NCBI GenBank assembly: GCA_014529385.2
Contig: CM043950.1
Coordinates: forward strand, 79,724,343 to 79,788,342
Length of the DNA stretch: 64,000 nt
Direction: 5' to 3'
Origin: Adiantum capillus-veneris
Taxonomy: Eukaryota > Streptophyta > Polypodiopsida > Polypodiales > Pteridaceae
Every line of letters begins with the position of its first letter. The stretch's first letter is position 1. The translations under genes were made by a program, and so were the position numbers. Of this stretch, positions 47,808 to 61,264 are shown one piece after another. The notes beneath the pieces are model-generated. The model was not told where the DNA came from and did no database searches. It saw only the letters and a program-made list of their open reading frames with translations.

Positions 47808-47979
47808 TGTCAGGACACGGGTCCTGTACCCGAAGAACTAGGCTAGGCAAGGACTACGGCCAAGGGCCGGGCTAGGCAGTGTAGACAATGGCTCCATCTA
47901 GGGCAAGGGGCTAGGAGCCCACCTATAAAGGGAGGTTGGGAGGAGGATCCAATAGAGCCTAGTTGCCTAGTTCCTTACA
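47808..47979 (+). repeat. 3' LTR of the chromovirus
   Basis: 172 bp, TGTCAGG...CTTACA. Followed by AATTT and then sequence that matches the duplicated unit near 34533. Confidence 0.92.
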
Positions 47980-50806
47980 AATTTGTTGTACTTTTGGGCA
48001 ACATACTTTTCCACTGGATATAGTTCTATTTGTCATGTTTTAGCCTACCATTCTCTTGGCTCTAGGTTCTCCTAAAACAACATCTCTAGCTTCATATCCA
48101 CCACTAGGAATTTTGATTGGAGTTCTCTCCCTAGCTCTCTCATCTCATTGCACATCCCTAGTGTCAGCATAGGTTGCTTGAACTCTCCTCATATGGATAG
48201 TTCCTAGATCGTCACTCCCCTGATGTTTGGAAATTGAAAACCTTAAACTCAGTAATCCCATCGGTTGTCGTATTGACAACTATGGTTAATTGAATGAATA
48301 TTTCACTCTGGTTCTAAGAGGACTCACTCTTTCTAGTCTTGGTCTTGTCTCTGAGATAGCTGGTCTAAATGTGTTGGGAGTGACATAATATTGATGTATG
48401 ATCTTCAATCTCTCAAAAGAAGTGTATTTCTGTGCAAGTTTGATTTCAAAAACATTAAGGACTCACAAGAGTAGGTTTTTATGCAATGAATTTAAAAAGG
48501 TACACCGTCCATAAGATGAAAAATTGTTTTCATGCACACAATTGGCCTTTGTGCTTTGAGACCTATAGATATTGTGTTTGGTAGGTTGTAGTCACGCTAA
48601 TAAAATTATTCACAAGCTTTATAGAGAAATATCTCAGCCATATTTCTATAAGAGTTATGAGTAAGACTTGAAGGATAATGTTGTGATTACAAAAGGAAGA
48701 TGTGAGAAACAACTAGAGGGGCAGTGATGGTGTCTTTAGAGCTGCAATCTTGTTTATTTCATCTTTCTTGATCATGTGAACTACCTAACACCCTAAGTTG
48801 ATTTTTAGGCGCTATGTCGTGTAACATTGTATTTTTCATCCTATGTGCAAATATAAAATGAGAAGGTGAAGTTATCTCAAAGAAATTATCTTTGTAGTGT
48901 AAGATTTAAAGTCTCCGTAATATGTATATTATGAGTATTTAACTTTAGCCTTGACCACTTAGAGCCTAAAAACTTTTGAATTATATAAAACATATGCTAC
49001 TTTCTTTTTGCCAAACTCACAATTGTGAGTTGGTGTTTGTATTAGAATTTCAAAAATGTACAAAGCAACCTCAAGATTGAACTCATCCTTGAGGTATCTA
49101 CCAGTCATACCAAGTTACAAAGGACTACCATAGGCAAGCTAGAATTCAAGATCACCTACCAAACAAGGTGGTCGAAATTTATTGATTCCACTCATTAGAC
49201 TTTCTTCTTTTTACAAGGGCAAAAATCAATTCCTTGATTTCTAAGAAAATCTTCATGAAACTTATAATCAAGCAATCATTTCCAAATACACGATGATTCT
49301 TGGCCTTCTAAACATGTTGGAAATAGCATAACTCAATTTTTTGTGCATAGATTATAATTATTGACTTCTCATCACCCTGCTCGAGGGGTGCACTATTCAA
49401 TAACCCCTATATAGCATGCGTTCATAGGGTATTTAAAAAACCCCTTTTCAAGCATGTTTGAATGAATACAATGACCCCTTATTTTATGATATTTTTCAAA
49501 ATTGAATATATAAATACCTTATTTTACTGTATCTCTGTTAATGGCTTAAAAGTTTTGCATTTTAAAACACCTCTTGTTGAACCCAGTTGGTACATTAACA
49601 TGATTACATAGTGCAATGAGACCCATCTACATAAATTTCTTGTTGGGCCATAGATTACCGAGCATAGATTAACATGATTAACGTGGTTAACATGAATATA
49701 AAAATACCCTATTTTATTGTATCTATGTTAAATATCCTAAAATTTTTGCATTTTAAAACCCCTCTTGTTGAACTGAAGTGGTACATTAACATGATTACAT
49801 AGTGCAATTAGACCCATTTGCATAACTTTCTTGTTGGGCCATAGATTACCGAGCATAGATTAACATGATTGACATATTAACATGATTGACCTTGTTAACA
49901 TGAATATAAATATACCCTATTTTATCCTATCTTTATTAAATGTCCTAAAATTTTTGCAGTTTAAAACCCCTCCTTTTGAACTCACGTGGGACATTCACAA
50001 GATTACATAGTGCATTTGGACCCATCTACATAACTTTCTTGTTGGGCCATAGATTGTCGAGCACCTGTAAATAAGTGAGAGAGATTGTCACTTTCGGTTC
50101 ACAACCCAAACATCTATATTATCCAATACCTCTAACCGAAACATGTACTCATGCTGACAGAGCCCCCCATAACACCTTCCACAAGAATATCACCATCAAA
50201 GAAGGCTAGTATGGGTTCCAGATGTTCTTTGTAATTGTCACCCATTTTGCTTCCAACTATGTCAAGCCCTAGTGTTTGATGAGTGGGGAGAACCAATCAG
50301 TCTTCATCATTAAAGTGTGGTATATACTCTTAGTATGTGGATTACCAAACTACCTACATTTGGGCCATTACCACGCTTTCCACTTGAGGTTCAACTTGCA
50401 TATATGATCACATGCTTTCCTATCCCTTGCAATGGGGAGAGCATCAACCCCCTTCGCTATGCTAGTGGTTTGAGCCTTCACCTCTTAGTGCAAGTGAGTG
50501 AGCTTGAGTCTTGCATGTTCATACGTTGGAATGCATAATCAACATTTTGATTCAGCATTTTGCACATTGTGCAACAGGTGGGGCTGACGAAAATTCAAAG
50601 TGTCCAAGTGTGACGTGCTGCACCGGCCTAGCAATCCACTTGGAAGCAAAGAGTCTGATAGAGTGGCTTGCTACAAGAAAGAGGGTCGGGATGGATCGAG
50701 TTGCCGAGCTACAGGAGGGTGTTGATCTCCAAGTAAATGAGGTCACCACGCTCAACTGAGGAAACATCTGAACTGAAAGGGGCAGCTGTGCTAACAACCA
50801 GGTAAA
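47980..50806 (-). repeat. Duplicated gag-bearing unit, copy 2, right part
   Basis: Collinear with about 34530-37078 of copy 1, including the three-unit 190-bp array (49515-50075) and the segment ending gctaacaacca. A copia element begins at 50807, and the bases before it (gtaaa) match gtgaa in copy 1, so the unit presumably continues beyond the copia, outside the window. A stretch at 50220-50450 is not in copy 1. Confidence 0.7.
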
Positions 50807-50949
50807 TGTTGAGATATAGAGAGAAAGAGAGAGAGACGAGACAAGAGACACACCATATACGCTCCCAAAGACTGATTCATATTGAGGACAAGATACAAAT
50901 ATATAGGTTAGACCAAGTTGAGTATAGTGAGACATATATAGCTCCAACA
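50807..50949 (-). repeat. 3' LTR of the minus-strand copia
   Basis: 143 bp, TG...CA, adjacent to a purine tract on the minus strand. The 5-bp left flank is gtaaa. The other LTR is outside the window, so the ends are judged from convention. Confidence 0.65.
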
Positions 50950-51190
50950 CCCCCACTCAAACAAAGGTCTCTAGCTTTGGATGAAAAAACCCTTGGGGAG
51001 TTCAAGGGAAAAACCCAAGCCCTATACATTGTGAAAATATGAACCAATGATGATGGTGTGAAAATGAATTGTGCATCTATATATTCAAGTGACTCAAGGA
51101 TCACAACGTGAAAATGTGGAGTGTTCATAGTGCATGGTACCTAAAAGATTACAATGTCATATATACAAAGCTATTACAATAGCAAAGAAG

Positions 51191-51548
51191 CTAATCTAGA
51201 AAGAGTGAGGCGGAAGCAACTCCAAGCTCCGAGCGCAAGAGGATGAAACGTGACTCGTTGAGGCCTTTGGTCAAAATGTCTGCAATCATCTGGTCACTTG
51301 GACAATGTTCAACCATAATGGTTCCTTTGCATACTTCATACCTGACATAATTATAATGGACAGCAATGTGCTTTGACTTATTATGTTGAACATAGTCTTT
51401 TGCAAGACTAATAGCACTTTGGTTGTCACACCGCAAGGGTGTTCTAGAAAGAGGAGAGTGACCAAGAAACTGCAACACAAGGTTGTTTCTTGCTGGTCCA
51501 AGAAACAAGACAACCATTTATAAAGAAGCAATTTCTACTAGTAGATCA
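51191..51548 (-). pseudogene. Copia RNase H, C-terminal part
   Basis: The frame 51517-51191 contains RCDNQSAISLAKDYVQHNKS, KHIAVHYNYVR and SDQMIADILTKGL, the standard copia RNase H tail. The N-terminal part is missing upstream, where the gag-protease element is inserted. Confidence 0.85.
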
Positions 51549-51553
51549 CATAG

Positions 51554-52227
<674 letters not shown>

Positions 52228-54352
52228 TGCCCCCCTTCCTGATGTGGATTCCGTCCTCGGAAGCTATTGAGTTGAAGCTCATTCGTCGAGGTGGAAGAGC
52301 ATTTGAGATGAATGTCCTTAGCCTTCTTCAGTCACTGCAAAATCAAACAACATTGGAACAGTAATTGCATTCTCATTTAGAATTAAAAAGCATATGCATT
52401 TGTAGGCAGACAATGTGATTGGTAACAGAATTTTAAACCATTTGTCAGCAATAAACATTAAATTGCAATATAATCAAATGCATAAACACATGTAAAGGTA
52501 AAAAATTAAACAAGTCTGGGGTCGCTAATTTAACGATCGAAAGGCACTAGAGATCGACTATTAATACCATGGGTAAGCTTCTCAAATTTCTCTGGTCAAT
52601 TAAGTTGTTTAATTGCGAGAGCCAAGTATTTCATGTTCGAGGGCTGACTAGAGGCTATACCTAGAAGACCTTGTAGTTAAGCTATGATAAAAAGAATTTC
52701 TCATGAAATCATCGCCCGACTGATTACTTTTTCTTTCACCTCCCAAAGTCTTTTCACAGTGATTCAATTTTGATATGTGTGCTTATTTTGTATGCCTTGG
52801 GTTTTTTGCTTTTCAAGGAAAAGCGCCCACACTGGGAACCTCTAGGGCTCTAGTACCATAGGCAATACATGTGAGTGAAGTACCAAATTAGCTGAGATTT
52901 CTCTTCCCGCTTAAGATTTTACATTGTGGCACTTTGATTTTTTTGTTTTTTCGTTTTCAGCATTTGAATTTTGAAACTTTGGGGGGTCATATGACACTAC
53001 TACACCTCCCCACGCTCATCACACTATTAAACTCCCTTTATAATACTTAAGCTAAAGGTCAATAGGGTCAAGCCCACTAGAAAGCCCTAGTACATTTCAC
53101 ACAATGCTACCTAAATCGGATTAAGAACCTAAGTAGCCATTGATTATTAGGAAGGCATTCCCCATGGTATTAAGAGAAGATCTCTAACGCCTAGCTTGGT
53201 CAAACTAGCTTAGTCCGACTGCTTGATTTTTAAGCCTAGACAAGTGATTATGACAAAAAATTACATTGAATTTAATGTTTAATGCTAAACAAAGGCACTA
53301 AATATTGTGCTACCAATCACAATCAAAGCAGACAATCATAAATGCAAAAAAGAGAAGGGGCAATGCTAATGGACAAGAAACACCTGTTTGTGTTGATGGT
53401 TGGGCTTGGTTTGAAAAGTGGATTGAGATAAAGATTCCATGAAGGTCCAAATCCTAACCACAGCAACGCGTTCCTGTACACAGAAAGAAACACAAAGAAT
53501 ACCTCTAGAAGGCACATCAGTGGGAAGAAAGAACTTTGCTAATCACTCAACTCTAAAACAGAAACACTCCTATCGTACTAATTCTACCTACCCTCCATCA
53601 CTTAATTGATGAGGATCAAAGGTGTTTTATGACATAGGTTTCTGTTTAAGTGTACCAAATGTGAATGTGTAGGTCTGAGTCAATGTTTTGACTTTTATTG
53701 TGCATACTCGTTTGGTAATTGCTCTTGCTCTTTATTATTTTTGTTTTTTGTGATTATAAGGCTATATATATACACTCCCTAAGATTGGAGATTAAGAATT
53801 CAGGGAGGAAGGTTGAGACGGAAGTGAATGAATGATGAATGTCAACAAAAACTCCTCCCTTCCTTGGGTAGATCATACCGTTTGAAATGTGCTCATCACC
53901 CTTTGAAACCAATTGTTCCAGTTGGTAATAGGTGAGGATTTTTTCCAGTAGTTTTCTATTACCTTAGGTGACTTGTCGAGTTGCAAGGGTGGTAAGGTAC
54001 TCTCTCAGGATCGAACTTGAAGGGGTTCATCAGGTGATTCTTGAACACTAGGAGGTGTGGATTCCTTTGTAACTTTATGGAGATCCACTATTGTAGGTGG
54101 AGACTGTGGAGAAGCTTTTACATCTATGGATGCATTACATGAGGAGATAGAAGCTTCATGGGACTTCGGTACCCAAACTAGCTCTGGAGCGGGTGTGTAG
54201 CATTCTGTGATTTTTTTCTTTCCGTGATCGTTGATTTATTTTGGAGCTACGGGATTGGGCTCACATGGGTCAGGTGATAGGTAAGAACACAATCTACGTT
54301 TTGGCACCTAGATTTTATCATTTCCTTGATAGTAGCCTTAGGCTTCCAATAT
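52228..54352. other. Long non-coding 3' region of the gag-protease element
   Basis: Between the protease frame and the 3' LTR there is about 2.1 kb with no polymerase motif on either strand. This is where pol would be expected in a complete element. Its size suggests loss of pol with retention or acquisition of other sequence. Confidence 0.6.
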
Positions 54353-55720
54353 TCATTTAGGTATCCATCGCAACATTTTTTTTTTCTTGGAGCGGCTGGG
54401 ACGTTTCTTACAAGGATTTTGTTTTTTAGCACTAGCTATGGTCGCTAAAGAAGCTTTAGGGACCCACTTGTATGTTTTCTTTGTTATATGAGGATGAGTC
54501 TTGTCAGAAGCTATATGCATTGCTTGAAGCATATTTAAGGGTACGGGCATTTCATCCCCCTCAGGTGTTACCGAGGTCGTCCCCCTAATTTCCCAAGTGT
54601 CTATGGTTGGTGCTAGGTGGACCCAATCCACATTGCCTGACTCAGTCATCCCAGGTAGTACATCCATATAAGTAGAATCTTCCCCAACATCAGTGTTCGC
54701 TTTACACGTGTAACAATACTGCAATGGGGTTGAGTAAATTGTGGTGTTAGATCTATGATCAATTATAAACCTGTTTCCTAAAGGATGTGCTTGACACGTC
54801 ACAAGATCCACTCGAATGATAGAATCTTGAAACTGCAGGTACACATGGTTTTTAGACCAGTCATGCACCATTTTTGCTTCCCTCATGAAAGGACGTCCTA
54901 AGATCATCTCCGATGTCATAGTGTGTTTGGAGAAATCCATAACAATGAAGGTAATCCTTATTTTATGTCCAAAGACCTTGATCTTGAGATCTTCTAGCAT
55001 CCCAATAGGTTTAACAATAGACCCATTGGCCATCTTTAATACTATGGTTGTGGTCGCAAGGTGAGGTCTTCCCATAGTTTCCCAGAAATTTTTAGTCACA
55101 ATGCTAACCCCAGCGCCACCATCAAGGATTCCCTTCATAGTTAATCACTTGGTAGTGATCGGTATGGTCGCTTTGGATTCATCACCGTCAAAGTATTGTC
55201 CCAACTTGTTAACAGGTATTTCTATAACAAGGTTCTCATCTAGGTTGGGTTGTGGATCTATGTGTTCCTCCTGTATTGGCATCTCCCCAGCTCCATCGAT
55301 CTGTGCAAATTGTGGTATCCCAAACTTCAATTCTCCATTGAGGAAGGCTTGAAGAGCTGAGACTAGCTCAGGGTCTTTATATAGTTTGGACATGATGGTG
55401 GTTCTAACTTCTGAAGACATGAAATCCATCAATTTGTTAATGTTTAACGGCACCTTTTGGACTTTAGTCCCTTGACATGGGGAAGATGGCATCTCCATTT
55501 CTTCGATAGGATCAAGTAGTCCCTCTGTAAACATTCTTTCCATCAAGAAGTGAGTACGCCCACTTTCCCATGACTTTAAGTCACTTTCTTCTTGGATGAC
55601 ACTAGGTATAGCTAAGGGTATATGGACTTGGTGAGGTTGTTGTTGCGTAGGGAACACGGTGTCTGTAATCTGGATCTGCCTAGGTACTGGTTCTAGATCC
55701 TTTTGGGTATCTTCTACCAA
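54353..55720 (-). pseudogene. Aspartic protease-like region of the gag-protease element
   Basis: Frame 55138-54353 (261 codons) contains MKGILDGGAGVSIVTKNFWE, the D-G-G-A loop seen in plant gypsy proteases and host retropepsin-like proteins, and later EMILGRPFMREAK, the second conserved block. The frame 55720-55145 upstream is a linker with no domain. The protease part is open throughout. Normally it would cleave the gag polyprotein. Confidence 0.7.
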
Positions 55721-56192
55721 AATCCTTAATTGCTTGACTCGCTGAATCTCCTCTGTAGGGTTTGGATAAGTTCATATCTTCTTCTTGGATCGTGGCCATT
55801 GTGGCTCATGAAGATCTTCCTTGTTGGTTTCTATCTTAGTGGTCGTTTTGGTCTCCTTGGTTTCACATGAATAAGAATCTTCTTCAGCGTCGTTCATATA
55901 TACAGGGTCGTCACCAGTCCCTATGTTGGTCTTTGAACTGGGGTGACTTTGCTGCTTTTTGCGATCTCTTTCTTCGTGTTTTCTTCTTTTTCTGAGATTG
56001 GGCAATTGATGCCATGTCTCTTTCCTTGAGAATATAATTTTATTTTTGGAGCATCGATCGTGTGAGTACGTTTACTAGTACCACAGGTGTGCTTTGTGAT
56101 GGCTCCTTGGTAACTTCAATCAATTTTAATGGCGTGATCTTAGGTGCATTTGGATTATTTGGACATTGGGAAATCAAATGATCTATGCCACA

Positions 56193-57415
56193 TCAATTAC
56201 ACATGAGTATCAACATTGTAGACATGCTCACTTGAATGGTTTGCATTAGTGTGGCATTCTTTTGTTGCCTAATAGGACACTCGGCTACACGATGTGGACC
56301 TCCACACTCATAGCATTGAAGAGGTGGTCTCTTAGCAGTGTAATTGATATTTTGGCCTCTTTCCGCAAGAGCAGCTACTTGATATATAGGTTTGACTTGT
56401 CCCCAATTGTCCTCCATGTAGTATTGTAGATTTTCTTCAAGCACATCCTTCCCATACGCGATATTAGGATCTATATCTTCCTCACACCCTTCCAAAAAAG
56501 AAATAGATGACTCACAACCCACTTGATTCACATAAGTGATTCTTGGATGTGGTGGTTACGGTCCTAGCACTGGAGGTGGTAAAGGTGTTGTTTGAACAAC
56601 ATTTTGGGACCTAGGGACCATGTGTTGTGCTATTTGTTCAAGAGGTGGGGCCGGCATCAATGCAGGCACTCGAGGTGTGTCGGTCCATGCTAAGGTTGGT
56701 CTATTGGCCATCGCGCGCTTAAATACTATGCAATCCTTAGCTTGATGACCATACCTCCCACAAGAATTGCAGTTCCCATTGAATTTTACTCTAAAAGTAG
56801 GGCATTCACTGTTACTATGCAGTCCATAGCATACTGAGCACCATTGTTTCTCCCTTCTTGGATACATATGATTGTTTTGCGGAGCATGATTGTCTCTAAG
56901 ACTCTCTTGAATAGCCTTGGTGAGATCTGCTAAAGTCATGTCAAATATCTTTGGCTCCTTAGCAATAGTATTTAGGGTCATTGGTTGATGCCCCGATGCT
57001 TGTGAGCTAATAGATTTAGACTCATCAGACACTCTTTCTCCTTGAATCATTAAATTATCCTCCAATTGGATCGCATTGGTGGTGACTGCTTCCCAAGTGG
57101 TGATACCTCTAATGACTAGGCCATTGTAGATATCGTCATGTCGTAACCCCCTAATGAATCTATCAAGCAATTGGTTACTGTTGAACCGCTCATTTGGATT
57201 ACAACGAGAAATCAAATGCTTCAAGCGACTTATAAAGTCTCTCACCGACTCTCCTTCCTCTCATTGGGCTTTTTGGAGCTGAGAGGCTACACCCCAAAGT
57301 ACTCCCTCTTGTATGTATTCTTTCAAGAACAGTCTCCTAAGAGTAGGGTAAATCATTTTTTCTTCCACCCTTAGGGTTCTATACCAATCCCCTGCCTTTT
57401 CACTTAAGGTTAGGC
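56193..57415 (-). pseudogene. Gag C-terminal half with zinc knuckles
   Basis: Three CCHC-type motifs: CSVCYGLHSNSEC (CX2CX3HX4C) and CNSCGRYGHQAKDC (CX2CX4HX4C) in the frame 57245-56556, and CYECGGPHRVAEC in 56531-56193. Upstream, MRDFISRLKHLISRC and FIRGLRHDDIYNGL are gag-core-like. A TGA at about 57260 separates this frame from the part adjacent to the TTAA insert. The multiple knuckles would bind the RNA genome. Confidence 0.8.
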
Positions 57416-57419
57416 TTAA

Positions 57420-58741
57420 CACTAGGTTGGTAACCTAGCAGGACATAAAAGTGTCCTTTCAGGGTTTTGAAAAAAACCTCCAAAACCATAGTAGATCCAC
57501 TCATTCTGTAAAATCCTTTCATGAGGCTATAGTTCAAAGCCTGCTATACATGGAAAAAATAAGAAACTTGTAAAATTTCTCATCTTTTGGTCCCCCCAAG
57601 CCTCCAAAGTAGATGGACCAGTACATTGTCATCAAAACAGTCATTTCTTACATTTTGTTGCATAAAAATAAGATTAGGGATTTTTGTAGGACTTGAGATA
57701 AATTCCCTGGTTCACTTCAGTGGTTGGTGATCAGAACATATGATTGATTCTCACTCACTATTTTTTGTTTTGCCAAAAGAAATAGGTACAAAAAAGTTGA
57801 TATTTTTCCATTCTGCAATCATCCAAGTTTCTATAGCCACGCTCAATACAAATAATATATGCTTGTTTTCTTAGTTCCATGTTTTCCTTTAGGATCATAA
57901 GGAGCCATGGAGCATGTCAAAAGAATAATACATCTCTTACCAAGGGGAATCTTGGGGACAAAGATGAAGTGCTAAATACAGCAAACATGAAAAAACTGGG
58001 TTCAACATTATGAGTTGTAGAATCCCATAGAAATTATTCAATATCTAGCCAAATTTAATGCTTATGACTAGATACGGTTACTACCTACAAACTGCATATA
58101 GTTCTCACAAGAAACTAGTAATATTGAAAAAGCTATACTTGATGTACTACAATGTTTCGTTTTCTTTTATAATTGAAAAAATCAACCATCGTTGTGTACT
58201 ATGCAAAATAGGGTATTAGGTGCCCCAAAACTCAAGGAATATTAGCTTTATGTTATAATATGTGACATACAAAATCAAAACTGCATTTGGATATCATGAA
58301 AGCCACCAAAAAAAATCATAGAAGAGCTAAAATTGACTAAAAAATAGGATTTGACAATTTTTGTAATTTGGATTTAACATTTATTTCTCCCTAGAAGCAC
58401 CAGGACATGTTGAGGACTACTAAAGATAGTTTTCTAGCATTATAGACCTCACAAACATGAATTCTAGAGTGGTATAGTTGCAAAAAATTGAAAAAAGCCA
58501 AAAACAGGACCCATTTTTTTTACACAGTTTAGGTTGTGAAATGTTGTGCAAGGACAAGATTAAAGATGGAATTGATATTTCAAAAAAATGTCAAGTTTTT
58601 TTCAGCTCATGAGACAACTTTATAGATAGATTGCACCTTAAAATCCATTTTGAAACTCTTGACATAATTCCAGGAAAATGGTCACTTAACAGGACATAAA
58701 AGTGTCCTAGGACATAAAAGTGTCCCATTACCAACCTAGTG
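57420..58741 (-). mobile_element. TTAA-flanked non-coding transposon, copy 5
   Basis: 1322 bp. TTAA at 57416-57419 and 58742-58745. Ends CACTAGGTTGG and CCAACCTAGTG. Same orientation and subfamily as copy 4. Gag reading on the two sides is in the same frame once the insert and one TTAA are discounted, which is independent evidence for the TTAA duplication. Confidence 0.9.
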
Positions 58742-58745
58742 TTAA

Positions 58746-59744
58746 AGCATTTCTCTTATATAGGTCATTTTGTTCTCCTAGAGAATTGCATATTTGTTCA
58801 AACACTTTGATATGATTTCTCACATCCCCGTCTCGACTATTTTTTAATGTGAGCTTGGCTATTTGTACTACCTTACTTCTAGGCTCTCTATCAGGCGTGT
58901 TATGCATATTCTCAGCAATAGATCGACCAATAGCTTGAGCAAATGTTGCCAAGTCACCTAAGTGAGCAGGAACCATGGGTGGAGGTGCTCGAGAGACGAC
59001 ATGTGGAGTAGGTATTGGCATGGGGCTTGGCGCATAGGAAGCCCTTGGGTTCCACGTTGGGTATGATGTTGTGCCATTTGGTGGCCCAAAGTTCATATGT
59101 GTGGCCCTCTGCATAGCAGACGTCGGATGTGACATGCTAATGCTAGGTGGTATAGTCCCATGGCAATAATAACTTTGGTATTGTGGTTTTGGAGCATAGG
59201 TTGTTGAAACAATGGGAGGAGCAGAGACTACATGAGTACGAGGATGCATGGGTGTATACGATTGGTACACACTTGTAGGTACTGTTGCAGGCATTGAGCT
59301 ACCATGTAGCGGTGCTTTACTAACAAATGAGGTCCATGGCGTGTTCCTTGGCATGCCCATCATTGGGGTAGGCATGGTAGCCATGGTGTCATAAAGGGAA
59401 AGATGAGCTAGACTTGGAAAGGTGAAGCTATCACTTGTGGGCTTAGATTTCACTGAGACCCCTGGAGAAACAACATATGGAGGATCCATCGGACTTACCG
59501 AGGGAGTCTCCATTTGCGATAAGGTTGGTTGTTTAGCCTTTGCTGTATCTAAAAAGCTCATGAGACCCGTTGAAGGCATGTTGATCCCCTTGTTCTGTCT
59601 CTCTAACTCAATAACCCTATGGATGACCTCACAAACTCTTTGTTGTTGATTCTCCACACTAGTAGCGCCCATTGTGGATTGTAGGACATCTAACCAACTC
59701 ACGTGATAGGTGTGACTTGTGTATAGGTCTGTCAGAGTTTCCAT
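58746..59744 (-). pseudogene. Gag N-terminal half of the gag-protease element
   Basis: About 333 codons are open. The N-terminal part (HVSWLDVLQSTMGATSVENQ) is followed by a long proline/methionine/threonine-rich low-complexity stretch, then the start of the gag core (SRDGDVRNHIKVFEQICNSL). The last codons read into the TTAA transposon. Confidence 0.75.
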
Positions 59745-59818
59745 TTGTAGTTCCTACTCCCAATTCTGATTTAGGTACACTCCATCTAGAATTGAGGTGC
59801 TAGGTGCAATGTTTCTTT

Positions 59819-60380
59819 CTAGGGGTTGGCCTCGAAGCTCTCGATTTTCTTTTCCCTTGCTGCAAAGATATATCGCTCAACCTCTTGTACTTCAGCAAGG
59901 CTTCTACCATCGGGTAATATGACCTCGGAGGAAAATAACTCTGAAGAGTCAAGAGGTGCAGTGAATAAATTACTCACATGCACATTATCTAAGGACATAG
60001 GATCTACGTTGGTCACGAATGGAGAATTTACTTTCCCACCTCCCTCATTTACGTCATTAGCTTCATGTTTGGAGCGAGTGGCTCTACTAAAGGTTTCCTT
60101 CAAGCGGCTAAGCTCGCTCGGCCCGAACTGCTGGCCCATGGCATGCATGTCTTGGCTTGAGCTATCGGGATTAGGCATTGGGAAACCCTCCATGACATCG
60201 TAGTTCAGAGGAAGAGTCACTAGCCGCTATGTTCGTGTCTTGGTTTGTACTACCTTGGGTCCCCGTTGAGGGCCCAGAACCTAAGGTAGGTGGATAATGA
60301 GAAGTCGCGTAAGTCAAAATTCTCTCTAGTTGCTTTGTCTCTAGCACATGAGAGAGCGCAGATGCATGTGCCTTTGACAA
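59819..60380 (-). pseudogene. N-terminal gag or leader reading frames
   Basis: Two overlapping frames (60380-60171 and 60220-59819), with no domain recognised. The second contains ELSRLKETFSRATRSKHEA, and both are hydrophilic. Their position just downstream of the leader suggests the start of the gag polyprotein, broken by a frame change near 60200. Confidence 0.45.
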
Positions 60381-60439
60381 CCTACAAGCGTCTGCGAATA
60401 ACCTCGAAGGTTAACCGCTTATCTTTTTTTGGCGTCCAT

Positions 60440-61242
60440 TTTCACTCGTTTTTTTTTTTTTTTTAATGTTTGATTTTTTGAGGGTCACTGCGTGCTTTAC
60501 AACACAATTTTCGGGCATCTAAAGTTCCGTTGGTCCTCAAAAAATTGATTTTTAGCTACGTATAAAGCTAAAATTCGTAATTTTAAAAGGAGACTGAGGC
60601 TTAGGCCTGAGCGTGACCTTGGGCTTGGGTCTGCGCTTGGGTCTGGGAGATATTTCCAATCCCGGTCCTACCTTAAAAAAATAAAAATAAAAATAATATT
60701 TTTTTTAAATTTTTATTTTTATTTTTTATTTTATAAATGATAAGGTCACCGTGGCCTGTGTGAGAGCACACACATGCTCTATCTACCTACTTATAACTAA
60801 TACACCTACTGTTACACACTAACACGCTCTATCTACCTATTTATAACTAATACACCTACTGTTACACACTATCTACCTGCGCGAGAGCACACACATGCTC
60901 TATCTACCTACTTATAACTAATACACCTACTGTTAGACACTAACACACTCTATTAACTCTTACAGATCGACTTCCTACTTACTGTACACAGAAAACTAAC
61001 AACCTTAGTACACAGAGAATAAACACAGTACCTTTGAAAACTCCATTAACAAAGAAAACTAACAACCTTAATACGTAAAGAATAAACACAGTACCTTTGA
61101 AAACTCCATTAACAAAAAAAACACACACTATAACACCGAATCCCTCTTCTCAACCCACACACACTCCTTCCCTACCCTTCCTACAATTGAAGTTGCACCA
61201 CGAAAGAAGCACAGAGTGCCATTGAAGCTTAGTGTATGGCAT
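60440..61242 (-). other. Leader of the gag-protease element with short tandem repeats
   Basis: Non-coding. About three units of 70-80 bp (core ctatctacctacttataact) lie at 60765-60960, and two units of 65-70 bp (core cagtacctttgaaaactcca) at 60990-61125. A poly-T/A-rich patch is at 60450-60740. The primer site follows at 61243-61260. Confidence 0.7.
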
Positions 61243-61260
61243 TCCCCGGCAACGGCGCCA
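61243..61260 (-). other. Primer-binding site (tRNA-Asp)
   Basis: The minus strand TGGCGCCGTTGCCGGGGA is complementary to the 3' end of plant tRNA-Asp including CCA. It lies 4 bases from the 5' LTR. Confidence 0.88.
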
Positions 61261-61264
61261 AAAA

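Larger units (their letters stand above)
39094..47979 (+). mobile_element. Chromodomain Ty3/gypsy retrotransposon (chromovirus), near full length
   Basis: LTRs of 172 bp (39094-39265 and 47808-47979) start TGTCAGGACA and end CTTACA. The primer site after the 5' LTR matches initiator Met at about 10 of 12 bases. A purine tract (caaggggggag) precedes the 3' LTR. Order is gag, protease, reverse transcriptase, RNase H, integrase, chromodomain. The 5-bp flanks are GATCC (39089-39093) and AATTT (47980-47984); comparison with the unoccupied unit near 34530 suggests the second was GATCC and changed by three G-to-A/C-to-T transitions. Two nested insertions (40364-42082 and 45602-46940) and several stops inactivate it. 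Confidence 0.92.

Noticed and set aside
50220-50790. Plus-strand open frames at 36574 and 50317-50759 as a host gene
   Set aside because: They lie within the duplicated unit, are short, and are not conserved in frame between the two copies.
54353-55138. Host retropepsin-like gene instead of element protease
   Set aside because: It is collinear with gag and lies between the primer site and purine tract of one element flanked by CATAG. An independent host gene is unlikely.
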